Part shown: piece after piece, positions 1-6,441 of the stretch
Layout: each line of letters begins with the position of its first letter
Position numbering within the stretch: position 1 is the stretch's first letter
Origin: an uncultured Caulobacteraceae bacterium
Lineage (GTDB): Bacteria; Pseudomonadota; Alphaproteobacteria; Caulobacterales; Caulobacteraceae
Assembly (NCBI GenBank): GCA_937952995.1
Contig: CALFYB010000089.1
Span: 1-7,995, forward strand
Length of the DNA: 7,995 nucleotides
Direction: 5' to 3'
Translations under genes and position numbers: made by a program
The notes under the pieces: generated by a model
Told to the model about the DNA's origin: nothing
The model's database searches: none
What the model saw: only the letters and a program-made list of their open reading frames with translations

Positions 1-564
1 GTTGATAATGCAGGCGATATCGTTCGAGAGCTCGCCAATGAGGGTGTCGATACGGTCAATTCGAGCGTGACCCATAGCCTCGCCGCAAATGTCGAAAACC
101 TAACCCTGACAGGCACGACGGCGATCAACGGCACGGGCAATGATCTGAGCAACATCATCCTCGGCAACGCGGGCGCCAATATCCTGTCCGGCGGCGCGGG
201 GAACGATTTCCTCACCGGCGGTGGTGGCAAGGATAGCCTCACAGGCGGTGCCGGGGCTGATAGGTTCATTTTCACCGCGACCAGCGATAGCACATCGGCT
301 GCCGTCGACCGGATCACTGACTTTAGCTGGACCGATGGCGACTATATCGACCTGACCCGGATCGATGCCGATAGCGCGCTGGCGGGGGATCAGGCCTTCA
401 GCTTTGTCACTGCCTTCTCCAAGCAGGCCGGTCAAGCGACACTGACCTATGATGCGGTCAGCAACACCACGACCTTCAGCGGCGACGTCAATGGCGACGG
501 CGTGGCAGATTTCGCCTTTCAGATCACTGGCAAGCAGGACACGAGCCACGGCTGGATGCTCTAG
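1..564 (+). CDS. RTX calcium-binding repeat protein, C-terminal fragment (type I secreted, serralysin-type C-terminal domain)
   Basis: The reading frame is open from the first base of the window to a TAG at 562-564, so the gene starts upstream and only its last 187 residues are seen. Residues 1-60 carry the spacer type 'VDTVNSS...ANVENLTLTG...NGTGND' that is common in alphaproteobacterial RTX proteins. Three back-to-back nonapeptides of the GGxGxDxLx type follow at residues 64-72, 73-81 and 82-90; this motif forms a calcium-binding beta roll. After them comes a serralysin-type C-terminal domain with DRITDFSW (103-110), GDYIDL (113-118) and GDVNGDGVADF (161-171). The last residues are hydrophobic (GWML), as expected of an uncleaved type I (ABC/MFP/OMF) secretion signal. 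The catalytic or adhesive part, if any, lies outside the window, so the protein could be a protease, an epimerase, a lipase or a pure adhesin. No type I transporter genes are visible here. Confidence 0.9.
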   Translation, partial: VDNAGDIVRELANEGVDTVNSSVTHSLAANVENLTLTGTTAINGTGNDLSNIILGNAGANILSGGAGNDFLTGGGGKDSLTGGAGADRFIFTATSDSTSAAVDRITDFSWTDGDYIDLTRIDADSALAGDQAFSFVTAFSKQAGQATLTYDAVSNTTTFSGDVNGDGVADFAFQITGKQDTSHGWML

Positions 565-615
565 TCGCGGTCTGAGCGAACCGCTCGCTCTTGCCAATTT
601 GCGTCTGACAGGCCA

Positions 616-638
616 GAGCTTGCGCACGCCCTAAGCTC
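616..638. promoter_or_regulatory. Inverted repeat upstream of the aldo/keto reductase gene
   Basis: Two perfect 6-base arms, GAGCTT (616-621) and AAGCTC (633-638), are separated by 11 bases and end 24 bases before the GTG start of the reductase gene. The position fits an operator or a short leader hairpin. Arms this short occur by chance, and no convincing -35/-10 pair was found next to it. Confidence 0.2.
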
Positions 639-662
639 AGCATGTGATTGAAGGACAGACCC

Positions 663-1667
663 GTGGCCACACTTCCCATCCGTCAAATCGGACCCCTATC
701 GGTTTCGGCCATTGGTCTGGGCTGTATGAACCTGAGCCATGCCTATGGCACCCCGCCCTCTGAGGCTGACGGTATCAAGCTGTTGCAACATGCGCTCGAC
801 GCGGGGGTCACCTTCTTCGACACAGCCGCCATCTATGGCCAAGGCACCAACGAGCGGCTTGTGGCCAAGGCGCTGATGCACCGCCGCAAAGAGTTTGTTC
901 TGGCCAGCAAGTGCGTGCTCGATGTTCAAGATGGCCAGCGCATCTTGAACGGCCATCCAGATGCCATGACCAAGACCTTGGATGAGGCGCTGGTCCGGCT
1001 CAATACCGATCATATCGACCTCTATTACATGCACCGCCTGGACAAAAAGGTGCCGATTGAGGACTCCGTCGGAGCCTTGGTTCGCGCCAAAGAGGCGGGC
1101 AAGATCGGGGCGATTGGCCTGTCTGAAATGTCTGCGGCCACCCTTCGCCGCGCCCATGCCGTCCATCCTATCGCCGCCATGCAGAGCGAATATTCCCCGT
1201 GGGTTCGCAATCCTGAAGTCGCCGTCTTAGCCGCCTGCCAAGAGCTGAGTGTCGGTTTTGTTGCCTTCTCGCCGGTCGCGCGGGGCTTCCTGGCCGGGGG
1301 CGTTAAAGATGCCAACTATGAGGCGGGCGATATTCGCAACCATATGCCTCGGTTCCAAGAGCCCAACCTGTCGCACAATCTTCAACTGTTCGCGCGCTTT
1401 ACGCAGGTGGCCAAGGCGGCGGGCTTGACGGCCGCGCAACTGTCGATGGGCTGGGTCCTGTCTAGGTCTGAGACCATCGTGCCGATCCCTGGAACCCGCA
1501 GCATCGCCCATCTGGACGAGGACCTGTCAGCGGCGCACCTGACGATCGACCCGAAGGTCTTGGCCGAGGTCGAAGCCATCTTCGCGCCCGGTGCTATCGC
1601 AGGCCCGCGCTACGCTGCCGCCATGCAGGCCCAGATCGACACCGAACTCTTGCCTGAAGAGGCCTAG
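663..1667 (+). CDS. Aldo/keto reductase family oxidoreductase
   Basis: Predicted NADPH-dependent cytosolic reductase of the aldo/keto reductase superfamily (TIM barrel), which reduces aldehydes or ketones to alcohols. The 334-residue length is normal for the family. The N-terminal signature GLGCMNLSHAYG (18-29) and the catalytic tetrad are all present: Asp53 and Tyr58 in FFDTAAIYG, Lys83 in LASKC, and His124 in YYMHR. The barrel continues through IGLSEMSA and the late cofactor-loop motif PIPGTRS. The style (LYYMHRLD, PIEDSVGAL) resembles the YakC/AKR13-like group. GTG at 663 is preferred because AAGGA lies at 651-655, seven bases upstream; a TTG at 648 would add five residues but would place that Shine-Dalgarno inside the gene. 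The gene converges on the leftward gene ending at 1682, with 14 bases between stops. The substrate is unknown; a link to the oxygenase cluster is possible but rests only on proximity. Confidence 0.92.
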   Translation: MATLPIRQIGPLSVSAIGLGCMNLSHAYGTPPSEADGIKLLQHALDAGVTFFDTAAIYGQGTNERLVAKALMHRRKEFVLASKCVLDVQDGQRILNGHPDAMTKTLDEALVRLNTDHIDLYYMHRLDKKVPIEDSVGALVRAKEAGKIGAIGLSEMSAATLRRAHAVHPIAAMQSEYSPWVRNPEVAVLAACQELSVGFVAFSPVARGFLAGGVKDANYEAGDIRNHMPRFQEPNLSHNLQLFARFTQVAKAAGLTAAQLSMGWVLSRSETIVPIPGTRSIAHLDEDLSAAHLTIDPKVLAEVEAIFAPGAIAGPRYAAAMQAQIDTELLPEEA

Positions 1668-1681
1668 ACGGCGCGCCCGGC

Positions 1682-2722
1682 CTAGTACCCGGCCTTGCGG
1701 CCGCTAGGGACGCCATCGACGATCTGGTCGAGATATTCGCTCAGGCCATAGCCAACCAACTCGCCGCAACGGTATTCGGTCATGCCTTCGGTGATCCGGG
1801 TCTGGAGCTCTTGGCCCTCGGGCGTGACGCGGCGGTTACGCAGGGGGATCAGCGATAGGACCCGGCCTGTGACCTCATAGGACTTGCCGCCCTCGGTCTT
1901 GACCTTGGCGCGCAAGGCGGTCTGGTAGTCGTTCTCGTCCCAGTCGCTGTCGATAACGCACTCGGTGATCAGGTCGTAGATCCCATCGCGGAAGACCATG
2001 CCGCCCTGATAGGCCCCGCCCTGACCATTGCCGATCACCGACAGCATCATGCCAAAGTCCCGGCCAAAGTTCATCGGGCACCAGCGATACCAGTCAATGG
2101 CTTGCCAATGGCGTGGCCCCCACGACTTATCGCGCAGGCCAAAGCCTGAAAGTTCAAACCGCTCATCGCCAACGGTAATCACGCCCCGCGCCGCGCAGTG
2201 CTGTTCATAGTGCGCCTTGGCGAAGGATTTTTCCGGGTCGATCTCGATGGGGGTGCCATCTTCCTTGACCGTCTCGCCGCCATACATGGGCGACACACCC
2301 TCATAGTCTAGCTCCACCGTACAGGGGACCGACGGATTGTTGCGGTAAGCGGTCTTGGGATCGGCCATCTCGTGGGGGCGCTCCAGCAAGAGGGCCTTGC
2401 CTGAATAGCTCACCCTCAATCGCTTGAACGGTTCCAGCACCTCGATCCGAAGTCCGCCTGCGGCCATTTCCGTATTGGCTTCAATCGCGGGCCGAGCAAA
2501 AGCGAAGGCGATGCGCCCATCTGGCAAATAGAGGCAGACGCTGATCTCGGCATATTGCTCATTGGGCCGGTTTCCGATCCGGAACCAGCCCCCGACCTTC
2601 GATGCGGGATCGAAGACGTTGAAATACATGCTCTCATTATAGTTCTTGGCATCGCCGGGATCGTGCGGAAACTCATCTTGCGGCTCGAGGCGAGTCTTAA
2701 ATCCGGCAGGCGGCTTAGCCAT
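1682..2722 (-). CDS. AttH/CrtC-like lipocalin-fold protein (DUF7064/DUF7065 type)
   Basis: A 346-residue protein without signal peptide or membrane segments. It has the look of the AttH/carotenoid-hydratase-like two-barrel lipocalin proteins: an N-terminal half rich in short beta strands (WFRIGNRPNEQYAEI, about 46-60; VCLYLPDGRIAFAFARP, about 62-78) and a C-terminal half with the hallmark GFGLRDKSWGPRHWQ (193-207) followed by DWYRW. The Asp-Lys-Ser-Trp-Gly-Pro-Arg run is the best-conserved part of this family, which often accompanies oxygenases in steroid, terpenoid or aromatic loci; no biochemical role is established to my knowledge. The ATG at 2722 is preceded on the minus strand by AGGGA eight bases upstream. 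The gene lies 120 bases downstream of the DUF3237 gene on the same strand, with a possible terminator between, so it may be the last operon gene or its own unit. The family call is from motif memory and should be read as approximate. Confidence 0.75.
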   Translation of the reverse strand: MAKPPAGFKTRLEPQDEFPHDPGDAKNYNESMYFNVFDPASKVGGWFRIGNRPNEQYAEISVCLYLPDGRIAFAFARPAIEANTEMAAGGLRIEVLEPFKRLRVSYSGKALLLERPHEMADPKTAYRNNPSVPCTVELDYEGVSPMYGGETVKEDGTPIEIDPEKSFAKAHYEQHCAARGVITVGDERFELSGFGLRDKSWGPRHWQAIDWYRWCPMNFGRDFGMMLSVIGNGQGGAYQGGMVFRDGIYDLITECVIDSDWDENDYQTALRAKVKTEGGKSYEVTGRVLSLIPLRNRRVTPEGQELQTRITEGMTEYRCGELVGYGLSEYLDQIVDGVPSGRKAGY

Positions 2723-2752
2723 GGTGCATGTCCCTTTTAATCAGGATCAAAC

Positions 2753-2772
2753 CCTAGGGCCACGCCCCTAGG
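2753..2772 (-). terminator. Candidate hairpin/terminator after the monooxygenase-DUF3237 operon
   Basis: Arms CCTAGGG (2753-2759) and CCCTAGG (2766-2772) pair perfectly over 7 bases around a 6-base loop. Read leftward, as the operon is transcribed, the hairpin is followed by GTTTGATCC, only a three-T run, so termination would be weak. It lies 71 bases past the DUF3237 stop and 30 bases before the start of the DUF7064-type gene. It could instead be an operator (each arm contains CCTAGG) or a leader hairpin of the next gene. Confidence 0.35.
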
Positions 2773-2842
2773 TCACGCAAGGGCCTGTGCGCTTCAATAT
2801 CGGCTTCGTGTGCATGCTATTGTCGCGGCCAATGCCTTTGGT

Positions 2843-3298
2843 TCAGCCGACGCGGTAGACGGTCAAGCGCACTGTGGACCCGAATTTTCCGCCCTTGGCG
2901 AGAAAGAGAGATTGGTTGACCCACCCATAGCGCGGATCGCCGCTACCCAAGCGGATCAGGGTGCGCATGTAATAGGTTTCTGGGTCCACCGTTTCGCCTG
3001 AGGCGATCCGCTGGGCGATTTCGATAGACGTGGAGCGCAGGCCCTGGCTGGTGACCTCGATCAGGGCACCATCGTCCGTTTCGATGGCGTAGCGCGCGTC
3101 AAGATGGGCGAGCGTTTCGCCTTCCATTGATTGCCAGTCTGCCCCGAGGTTTAAAATCTTGCCAGATAGGCGGGCACCTTCCGCCCTGCCGCCTACGATC
3201 GGGATGATCCGGCGCGCGCCTCCCGTGCTCTTCCCAATCTCATGTGGGCGTGCGAGATCGACTGAGAATGTGCAGATTTCCTCAAGCGCAATGGTCAT
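2843..3298 (-). CDS. DUF3237 domain-containing protein (copy A)
   Basis: A 151-residue protein matching the DUF3237 (UPF0311) family over its whole length, which is typical for the family. Visible signatures are IGKSTGGARRIIPIVGG (21-37), a glycine-rich turn with RLSG (43-46), LGADWQ (51-56), LDARYAIETDDGALI (66-80) and a C-terminal YGWVNQSLFLAKG strand pair. Family members are small beta-barrel proteins with no settled biochemical function; several sit beside oxygenase and degradation genes, which suggests binding or conversion of a hydrophobic intermediate (inference). Its ATG overlaps the TGA of the upstream FAD monooxygenase as ATGA (3295-3298), and AAGGAG lies eight bases before it inside the monooxygenase gene, so the two are translationally coupled and probably act in one step or sequence. 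A second, clearly divergent copy lies at 6433-6933. There is no signal peptide, so it is cytosolic. Confidence 0.88.
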   Translation of the reverse strand: MTIALEEICTFSVDLARPHEIGKSTGGARRIIPIVGGRAEGARLSGKILNLGADWQSMEGETLAHLDARYAIETDDGALIEVTSQGLRSTSIEIAQRIASGETVDPETYYMRTLIRLGSGDPRYGWVNQSLFLAKGGKFGSTVRLTVYRVG

Positions 3299-4590
3299 GG
3301 CAGCATCTCCTTTTTCACACGGGCCCCAACCGGGATAGTCCGTGGAGCAGCATTTAGCGCGTCACGCGCGAATCCTGCCGCCGTCTGATAGGCGAGCATG
3401 AACTGCTTGCGGTCCTCTTCGCTGACAACATCATCTATAGTATCGAACACGCCGCCGCAGCGTTCGTCTACCAGCCGAAGCAAGCCGAACGGCCCATCCC
3501 CGCGATTGCGTAGCGCGAGTCGCCCCACGGGTGCGCAAAGCTCATCATTATACCGCGCAAGGCTTTGCGCCGTGACGCCGGTCTCGACAAGGTGTCTGCC
3601 GAGCACGCGGGTATCGATAATAGCCTGAGACGCGCCATTGGAGCCGGTGGGGTACATTGGGTGGGCCGCATCGCCCATCAGCGCGACGGGCCCATCGACC
3701 CACGAGGGCAGGGGGTCGCGGTCAATCATTGGGTTTTCATAGGCCATTGCCGATTGAGCCATCAGCTTTGGCAGGTCGAGCCAGTCATAGACAAACCCGT
3801 CAAATTCATGGGCAAATTCGGACAGCGGGGTCGGACGGAACCAGCCACTTTTTTGCCAGTCATGCTGGTCGTCATAGGTCTTCTCGGCGATCCAGTTGAT
3901 GTCCGACAGACCATCCGCATCAGGCGCAGAGATCGGGTAGAAAACGACGCGGTGACGCGCGGTCCCGAGCCCGACAAAGGATGAGCCGGATCGGATCGGC
4001 ACGCCCTTGGCTGTGCCGCGCCACATGATTGTGCCGCCCCAATGGATGGGTGGTTGGTCTGGGTGCATCTGCGCGCGGATCGCAGAATGGATGCCATCGG
4101 CACCGATCAGCAGCCGACCTGTCGCTTGCGTCTGGCTGCCGTCCTTGCGCGTGATTTGGGCGATCACGCTGCCATCGGGCTGTTTTTGATAGCCGCTTAC
4201 CTTTTCGCCTAAACGCACGGCGTCCGGTCCGAGCCGCGCAATGACTTGACGGTAGAGGAGGAGATGGAAGGCACCGCGATGGACGGCATATTGGTGCCAT
4301 CTATACCCGGCCCCTTTGCCGCGCGGCTCGCTGTAAACGTCCCGTCCATTAAGGCCGACCAGCGCCCATTCCCGCGCTGGGATGCCGACCTTGTCGAGTT
4401 CAGCCTCGCCAATGCCCAACTCTTCCAGTTCGCGCACCGCATTGGGCTGAAGATTGATCCCGACGCCAAGCGGCAGCAGTTCGGGCACATTTTCGAAGAC
4501 GGTACAGGCCACGCCGATGTCATGAAGGGTCAGAGCCAGCGTCAATCCGGCAATTCCTCCGCCAGCGATCAAGATCTTGTCGTTCGTCAT
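3295..4590 (-). CDS. FAD-dependent monooxygenase, PhzS/salicylate-hydroxylase-like (group A flavoprotein)
   Basis: A 431-residue NAD(P)H- and FAD-dependent monooxygenase of the PHBH fold. The FAD dinucleotide-binding motif GGGIAGLTLAL is at residues 10-20, the DG motif GADGIHSAIR at 163-172, and the second FAD motif ALMGDAAHPMYPTGSNGASQAI at 303-324 with Gly306-Asp307 contacting ribose. Stretches such as LGVGINLQPNAV (41-52), YAVHRG (101-106), TIMWRGTAKG and DRDPLPSW closely resemble phenazine-1-carboxylate monooxygenase PhzS, but no phenazine genes are present, so the substrate is more likely another aromatic or cyclic acid (inference). Such enzymes typically do hydroxylation or decarboxylative hydroxylation. 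The ATG at 4590 has AGGA four bases upstream, a slightly short spacing. It is the first gene of a coupled pair with DUF3237 copy A, which begins in its stop codon. A 430-base non-coding stretch separates it from the Rieske gene upstream. Confidence 0.92.
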   Translation of the reverse strand: MTNDKILIAGGGIAGLTLALTLHDIGVACTVFENVPELLPLGVGINLQPNAVRELEELGIGEAELDKVGIPAREWALVGLNGRDVYSEPRGKGAGYRWHQYAVHRGAFHLLLYRQVIARLGPDAVRLGEKVSGYQKQPDGSVIAQITRKDGSQTQATGRLLIGADGIHSAIRAQMHPDQPPIHWGGTIMWRGTAKGVPIRSGSSFVGLGTARHRVVFYPISAPDADGLSDINWIAEKTYDDQHDWQKSGWFRPTPLSEFAHEFDGFVYDWLDLPKLMAQSAMAYENPMIDRDPLPSWVDGPVALMGDAAHPMYPTGSNGASQAIIDTRVLGRHLVETGVTAQSLARYNDELCAPVGRLALRNRGDGPFGLLRLVDERCGGVFDTIDDVVSEEDRKQFMLAYQTAAGFARDALNAAPRTIPVGARVKKEMLP

Positions 4591-4764
4591 GCCATCCTGC
4601 TTTTTGACTTAAGCGAGCCTGTGATCTGTCGGTCATTGCGCCGCGAGCGTGTCCGGACGGCAAGGCTGTTTAACCAGCGCGCCGGGCGACGGCTAGTCGC
4701 AAGGTGCCTATGTACGCCGCATCTTGCCCAGATTCATTCGAAACGACGCTGGTGGCAGTCGCGG

Positions 4765-4778
4765 TGGGACTGGTCCCA
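4765..4778. promoter_or_regulatory. Hyphenated palindrome, possible operator or leader hairpin
   Basis: TGGGAC (4765-4770), a TG spacer and GTCCCA (4773-4778) give 6 perfect base pairs around a 2-base centre. The site lies about 175 bases upstream of the FAD monooxygenase start. The tight centre favours a DNA-binding dimer site over an RNA hairpin. No regulator gene is visible in the window to match it with. Confidence 0.3.
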
Positions 4779-4926
4779 AACACCCAGAGGTCTGCACAAC
4801 TTGGGCAATCCACAATGACAGTTGGCTGAGTCAGAGCTGGCGGAGCGTCGTCGACCCGGATCCAACCTTTTCTAGGCATAAATTATTGATTTAAATATAT
4901 TATTGTAAAATCTTGAACCTCACGAC

Positions 4927-4943
4927 TGGGCAAAGGGTGCCCA
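4927..4943. promoter_or_regulatory. Inverted repeat near the candidate monooxygenase-operon promoter
   Basis: TGGGCA (4927-4932) and TGCCCA (4938-4943) are perfect 6-base arms with a 5-base loop. The repeat begins 12 bases downstream of the candidate -10 element on the minus strand, around or just after the expected start of transcription, a classic operator position. Alternatively it is the first hairpin of the leader RNA. It is not followed by a T-run on the minus strand, so it is unlikely to terminate Rieske transcription. Confidence 0.3.
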
Positions 4944-4954
4944 ATTTCACGCCC

Positions 4955-4981
4955 AAGGTAGCCGTGTCTTTTTCAAGTCAA
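4955..4981 (-). promoter_or_regulatory. Candidate Caulobacter-type housekeeping promoter for the monooxygenase operon
   Basis: On the minus strand TTGACTT (4981-4975), 12 bases, then GCTACCTT (4962-4955) fits the Caulobacter vegetative consensus (TTGACGS, 10-14 bases, GCTANAWC) in the -35 core and in GCTA, but misses two -10 positions. Transcription would begin near 4948, giving an untranslated leader of roughly 360 bases before the FAD monooxygenase. The AT-rich patch at 4878-4915 is a second possible promoter site. Confidence 0.3.
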
Positions 4982-5020
4982 TTAGGTCTATAATTCCTAA
5001 GGGATCAGGTGCCTTCGCTG

Positions 5021-6388
5021 TCAGCCTCGTTTGTTGGCCATATAGGCGTCAAGCGTATCATGGTAGTGCCGGATCCGGCTTTCCTGGTAGCGCGCAAGTG
5101 TTACACCAGGCTTCTTAGAGGCGCGAAGGCCCTTCTGAACGCGCATCAAATTGTCAGTATCTTGATCTGCCACCATTGCGGCCGAGCCAAGTTCCGGCGC
5201 GTCACTCCAGTTTTGATCTGGACCCAGTAGGGTCATGGTTGCTGGCAGCGGATGTGTGCCATCAGCAGCCTTTGAAAACAGGAACATGATCTCCATGATC
5301 GAACTCTCTGGATCGTCACCATTAGGGCGGAATCGATAGGTTATAGGCAGAGCCTGGCCGCCCCACGGCACCATATTCGGGAACAGCATATATTCGATCA
5401 GGTCGAGCGATTCCGTGTCGGATAGGTCCGACATATCGCGTCCAATGCTGCGTGAAATCCTCTCGCGGGCGCGTTCAGCCAGTTTTTTGCGAGCGGTTTC
5501 ACCCTCTTCCACGGTGATCGGCTTGCCAGCGAAGAAGGGCACGTCGCGCCGCATCTCCTCGATGGTTCGTTCGGCGGAAATGCCTTTCGTGGATGGCGAT
5601 GGCACACCTTGGACACTGAGCATTCGGCTAACATGCCGCACGCCCGGCCAAATATCATATTGCGTGTTGCTGTCCCCGTAATAGCTCATCACCTGTGGAT
5701 GGGCGATGCTCACATGGTAAGCCTCGACGAACGCTTCCATCGCCAATTTCCAGTTGCACGGCATGATCTTGGCGACATGCGCGGCAACGTAACGATCTTC
5801 CAAATTAAAGGCGGCAAAGTGCTCGGGGAGGTTTTCCAGATAACTCTCGAGTGGCTCGCAATCTTGGTCGAAGTTCACGAAGACGAAACCACCCCAAAGC
5901 CCGACCTTGGCTTCAGGCAGGTTCATCTTCGTCTTGTCGACATGCGGAAAATCCCATTGCCCCGGCAGAGCAGAGAGCGTGCCATCCAACTTCCAGGTCC
6001 AGCCGTGGAAAGGGCAGCGCAACTGCTTCACGCAACCACCTGCGGTGCGTAGCAGAGTGCCGCGATGGAGACATGAATTAACATAGGCCCGGATCTCGTC
6101 CGGTGCGGTGCGGATCACGATCAGGGAATCATGGACGATCTCATAGATTACGTGATCGCCAACATTCGGGATGTGCTCGACACGGCAGGCCATCTGCCAG
6201 CACTTGCGCCAAACCTGTTCCACCTCACGGTCGTGCCAGCCCTTGTCGAAATAGCGTTCGGTCGAAACATCCTCGTCGCTGAGGCCCATAGCGGGAGATT
6301 CCTCGCGCATAATCGCTGGCGCTGGATTTGTGTCCTCGGCCAAAACGTCCTGCACTGAAGGTCGCGGACGCCGCGCAATGATATCCAT
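5021..6388 (-). CDS. Aromatic ring-hydroxylating oxygenase alpha subunit, Rieske [2Fe-2S] / mononuclear iron
   Basis: A 455-residue catalytic subunit that activates O2 at a mononuclear iron using electrons passed through a Rieske cluster. The Rieske ligands are Cys106 and His108 (CLHRG) and Cys125 and His128 (CPFHGW). The iron-binding segment NWKLAMEAFVEAYH...H supplies His225 and His230, and Asp408 or Asp410 in ADQDTDN is the likely third ligand, judged by alignment with the QDDGEN segment of classical dioxygenases. The bridging position between the two centres is Glu222 rather than the usual Asp. About 40 residues precede the Rieske domain fold; the ATG at 6388 has AGGGAG eight bases upstream. 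Length is normal. No beta subunit, ferredoxin or reductase is visible, so it is either a single-component (alpha-only) oxygenase or uses partners encoded elsewhere. It is divergent from DUF3237 copy B, 44 bases away. The substrate is unknown. Confidence 0.93.
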   Translation of the reverse strand: MDIIARRPRPSVQDVLAEDTNPAPAIMREESPAMGLSDEDVSTERYFDKGWHDREVEQVWRKCWQMACRVEHIPNVGDHVIYEIVHDSLIVIRTAPDEIRAYVNSCLHRGTLLRTAGGCVKQLRCPFHGWTWKLDGTLSALPGQWDFPHVDKTKMNLPEAKVGLWGGFVFVNFDQDCEPLESYLENLPEHFAAFNLEDRYVAAHVAKIMPCNWKLAMEAFVEAYHVSIAHPQVMSYYGDSNTQYDIWPGVRHVSRMLSVQGVPSPSTKGISAERTIEEMRRDVPFFAGKPITVEEGETARKKLAERARERISRSIGRDMSDLSDTESLDLIEYMLFPNMVPWGGQALPITYRFRPNGDDPESSIMEIMFLFSKAADGTHPLPATMTLLGPDQNWSDAPELGSAAMVADQDTDNLMRVQKGLRASKKPGVTLARYQESRIRHYHDTLDAYMANKRG

Positions 6389-6411
6389 CTACAACTCTCC
6401 CTTTGCGCCAG

Positions 6412-6441
6412 CATGGACCGGCTGATAGCCTAATGTCCATG
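6412..6441. promoter_or_regulatory. Nested inverted repeat in the divergent Rieske/DUF3237-B start region
   Basis: Outer arms CATGGAC (6412-6418) and GTCCATG (6435-6441) pair perfectly over 7 bases and are centred 23 bases apart, about two helical turns. Inside them GGCT (6420-6423) and AGCC (6427-6430) form a second stem with a GAT loop. The right outer arm contains the ATG at 6439, and the ATG at 6433 lies in the internal loop. As DNA this could be an operator shared by both divergent genes; as RNA it would hide both possible starts of the DUF3237 gene. Confidence 0.4.

Larger units (their letters stand above)
4591..5020. other. 430-base intergenic stretch between the Rieske and FAD monooxygenase genes
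   Basis: This stretch shows no convincing gene. A 69-codon minus-strand frame (4879-4670) is open, but it has no Shine-Dalgarno, no recognisable family and weak third-position GC bias compared with the neighbouring genes. The stretch holds an AT-rich patch (about 4878-4915), two hyphenated palindromes (4765-4778 and 4927-4943), the small palindrome GTCCGGAC (4651-4658), and a long-range pairing of TTGCCCA (4724-4730) with TGGGCAA (4802-4808) that would enclose the first palindrome. It is most simply a promoter/operator region plus leader for the monooxygenase operon; a structured RNA is possible. Confidence 0.6.

Noticed and set aside
567..586. Hairpin after the RTX stop (GCGGT/ACCGC or GAGCG/CGCTC)
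   Set aside because: The stems are only 5 bases, mutually exclusive and not followed by a T-run, so a terminator is not supported.
100..627. 175-codon minus-strand open frame
   Set aside because: It is antisense to the RTX repeats; low-complexity GC-rich repeat coding often leaves the opposite strand open.
1661..1685. GGCCTAG repeated at 1661-1667 and 1679-1685, spanning both stop codons
   Set aside because: A 7-base direct repeat in GC-rich sequence around two TAG stops is likely chance; no mobile element feature is nearby.
3295..4590. Naming the monooxygenase phzS
   Set aside because: Sequence motifs resemble PhzS, but there are no phenazine biosynthesis genes and many related monooxygenases have other substrates.
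4246..4818. 190-codon plus-strand open frame
   Set aside because: Its first half is antisense to the FAD-binding N-terminus of the monooxygenase, its product has no recognisable family, and it begins without a Shine-Dalgarno.
4982..5000. TTAGG/CCTAA inverted repeat as terminator of the Rieske gene
   Set aside because: Five base pairs with a 9-base AT-rich loop and no T-run on the minus strand; too weak.
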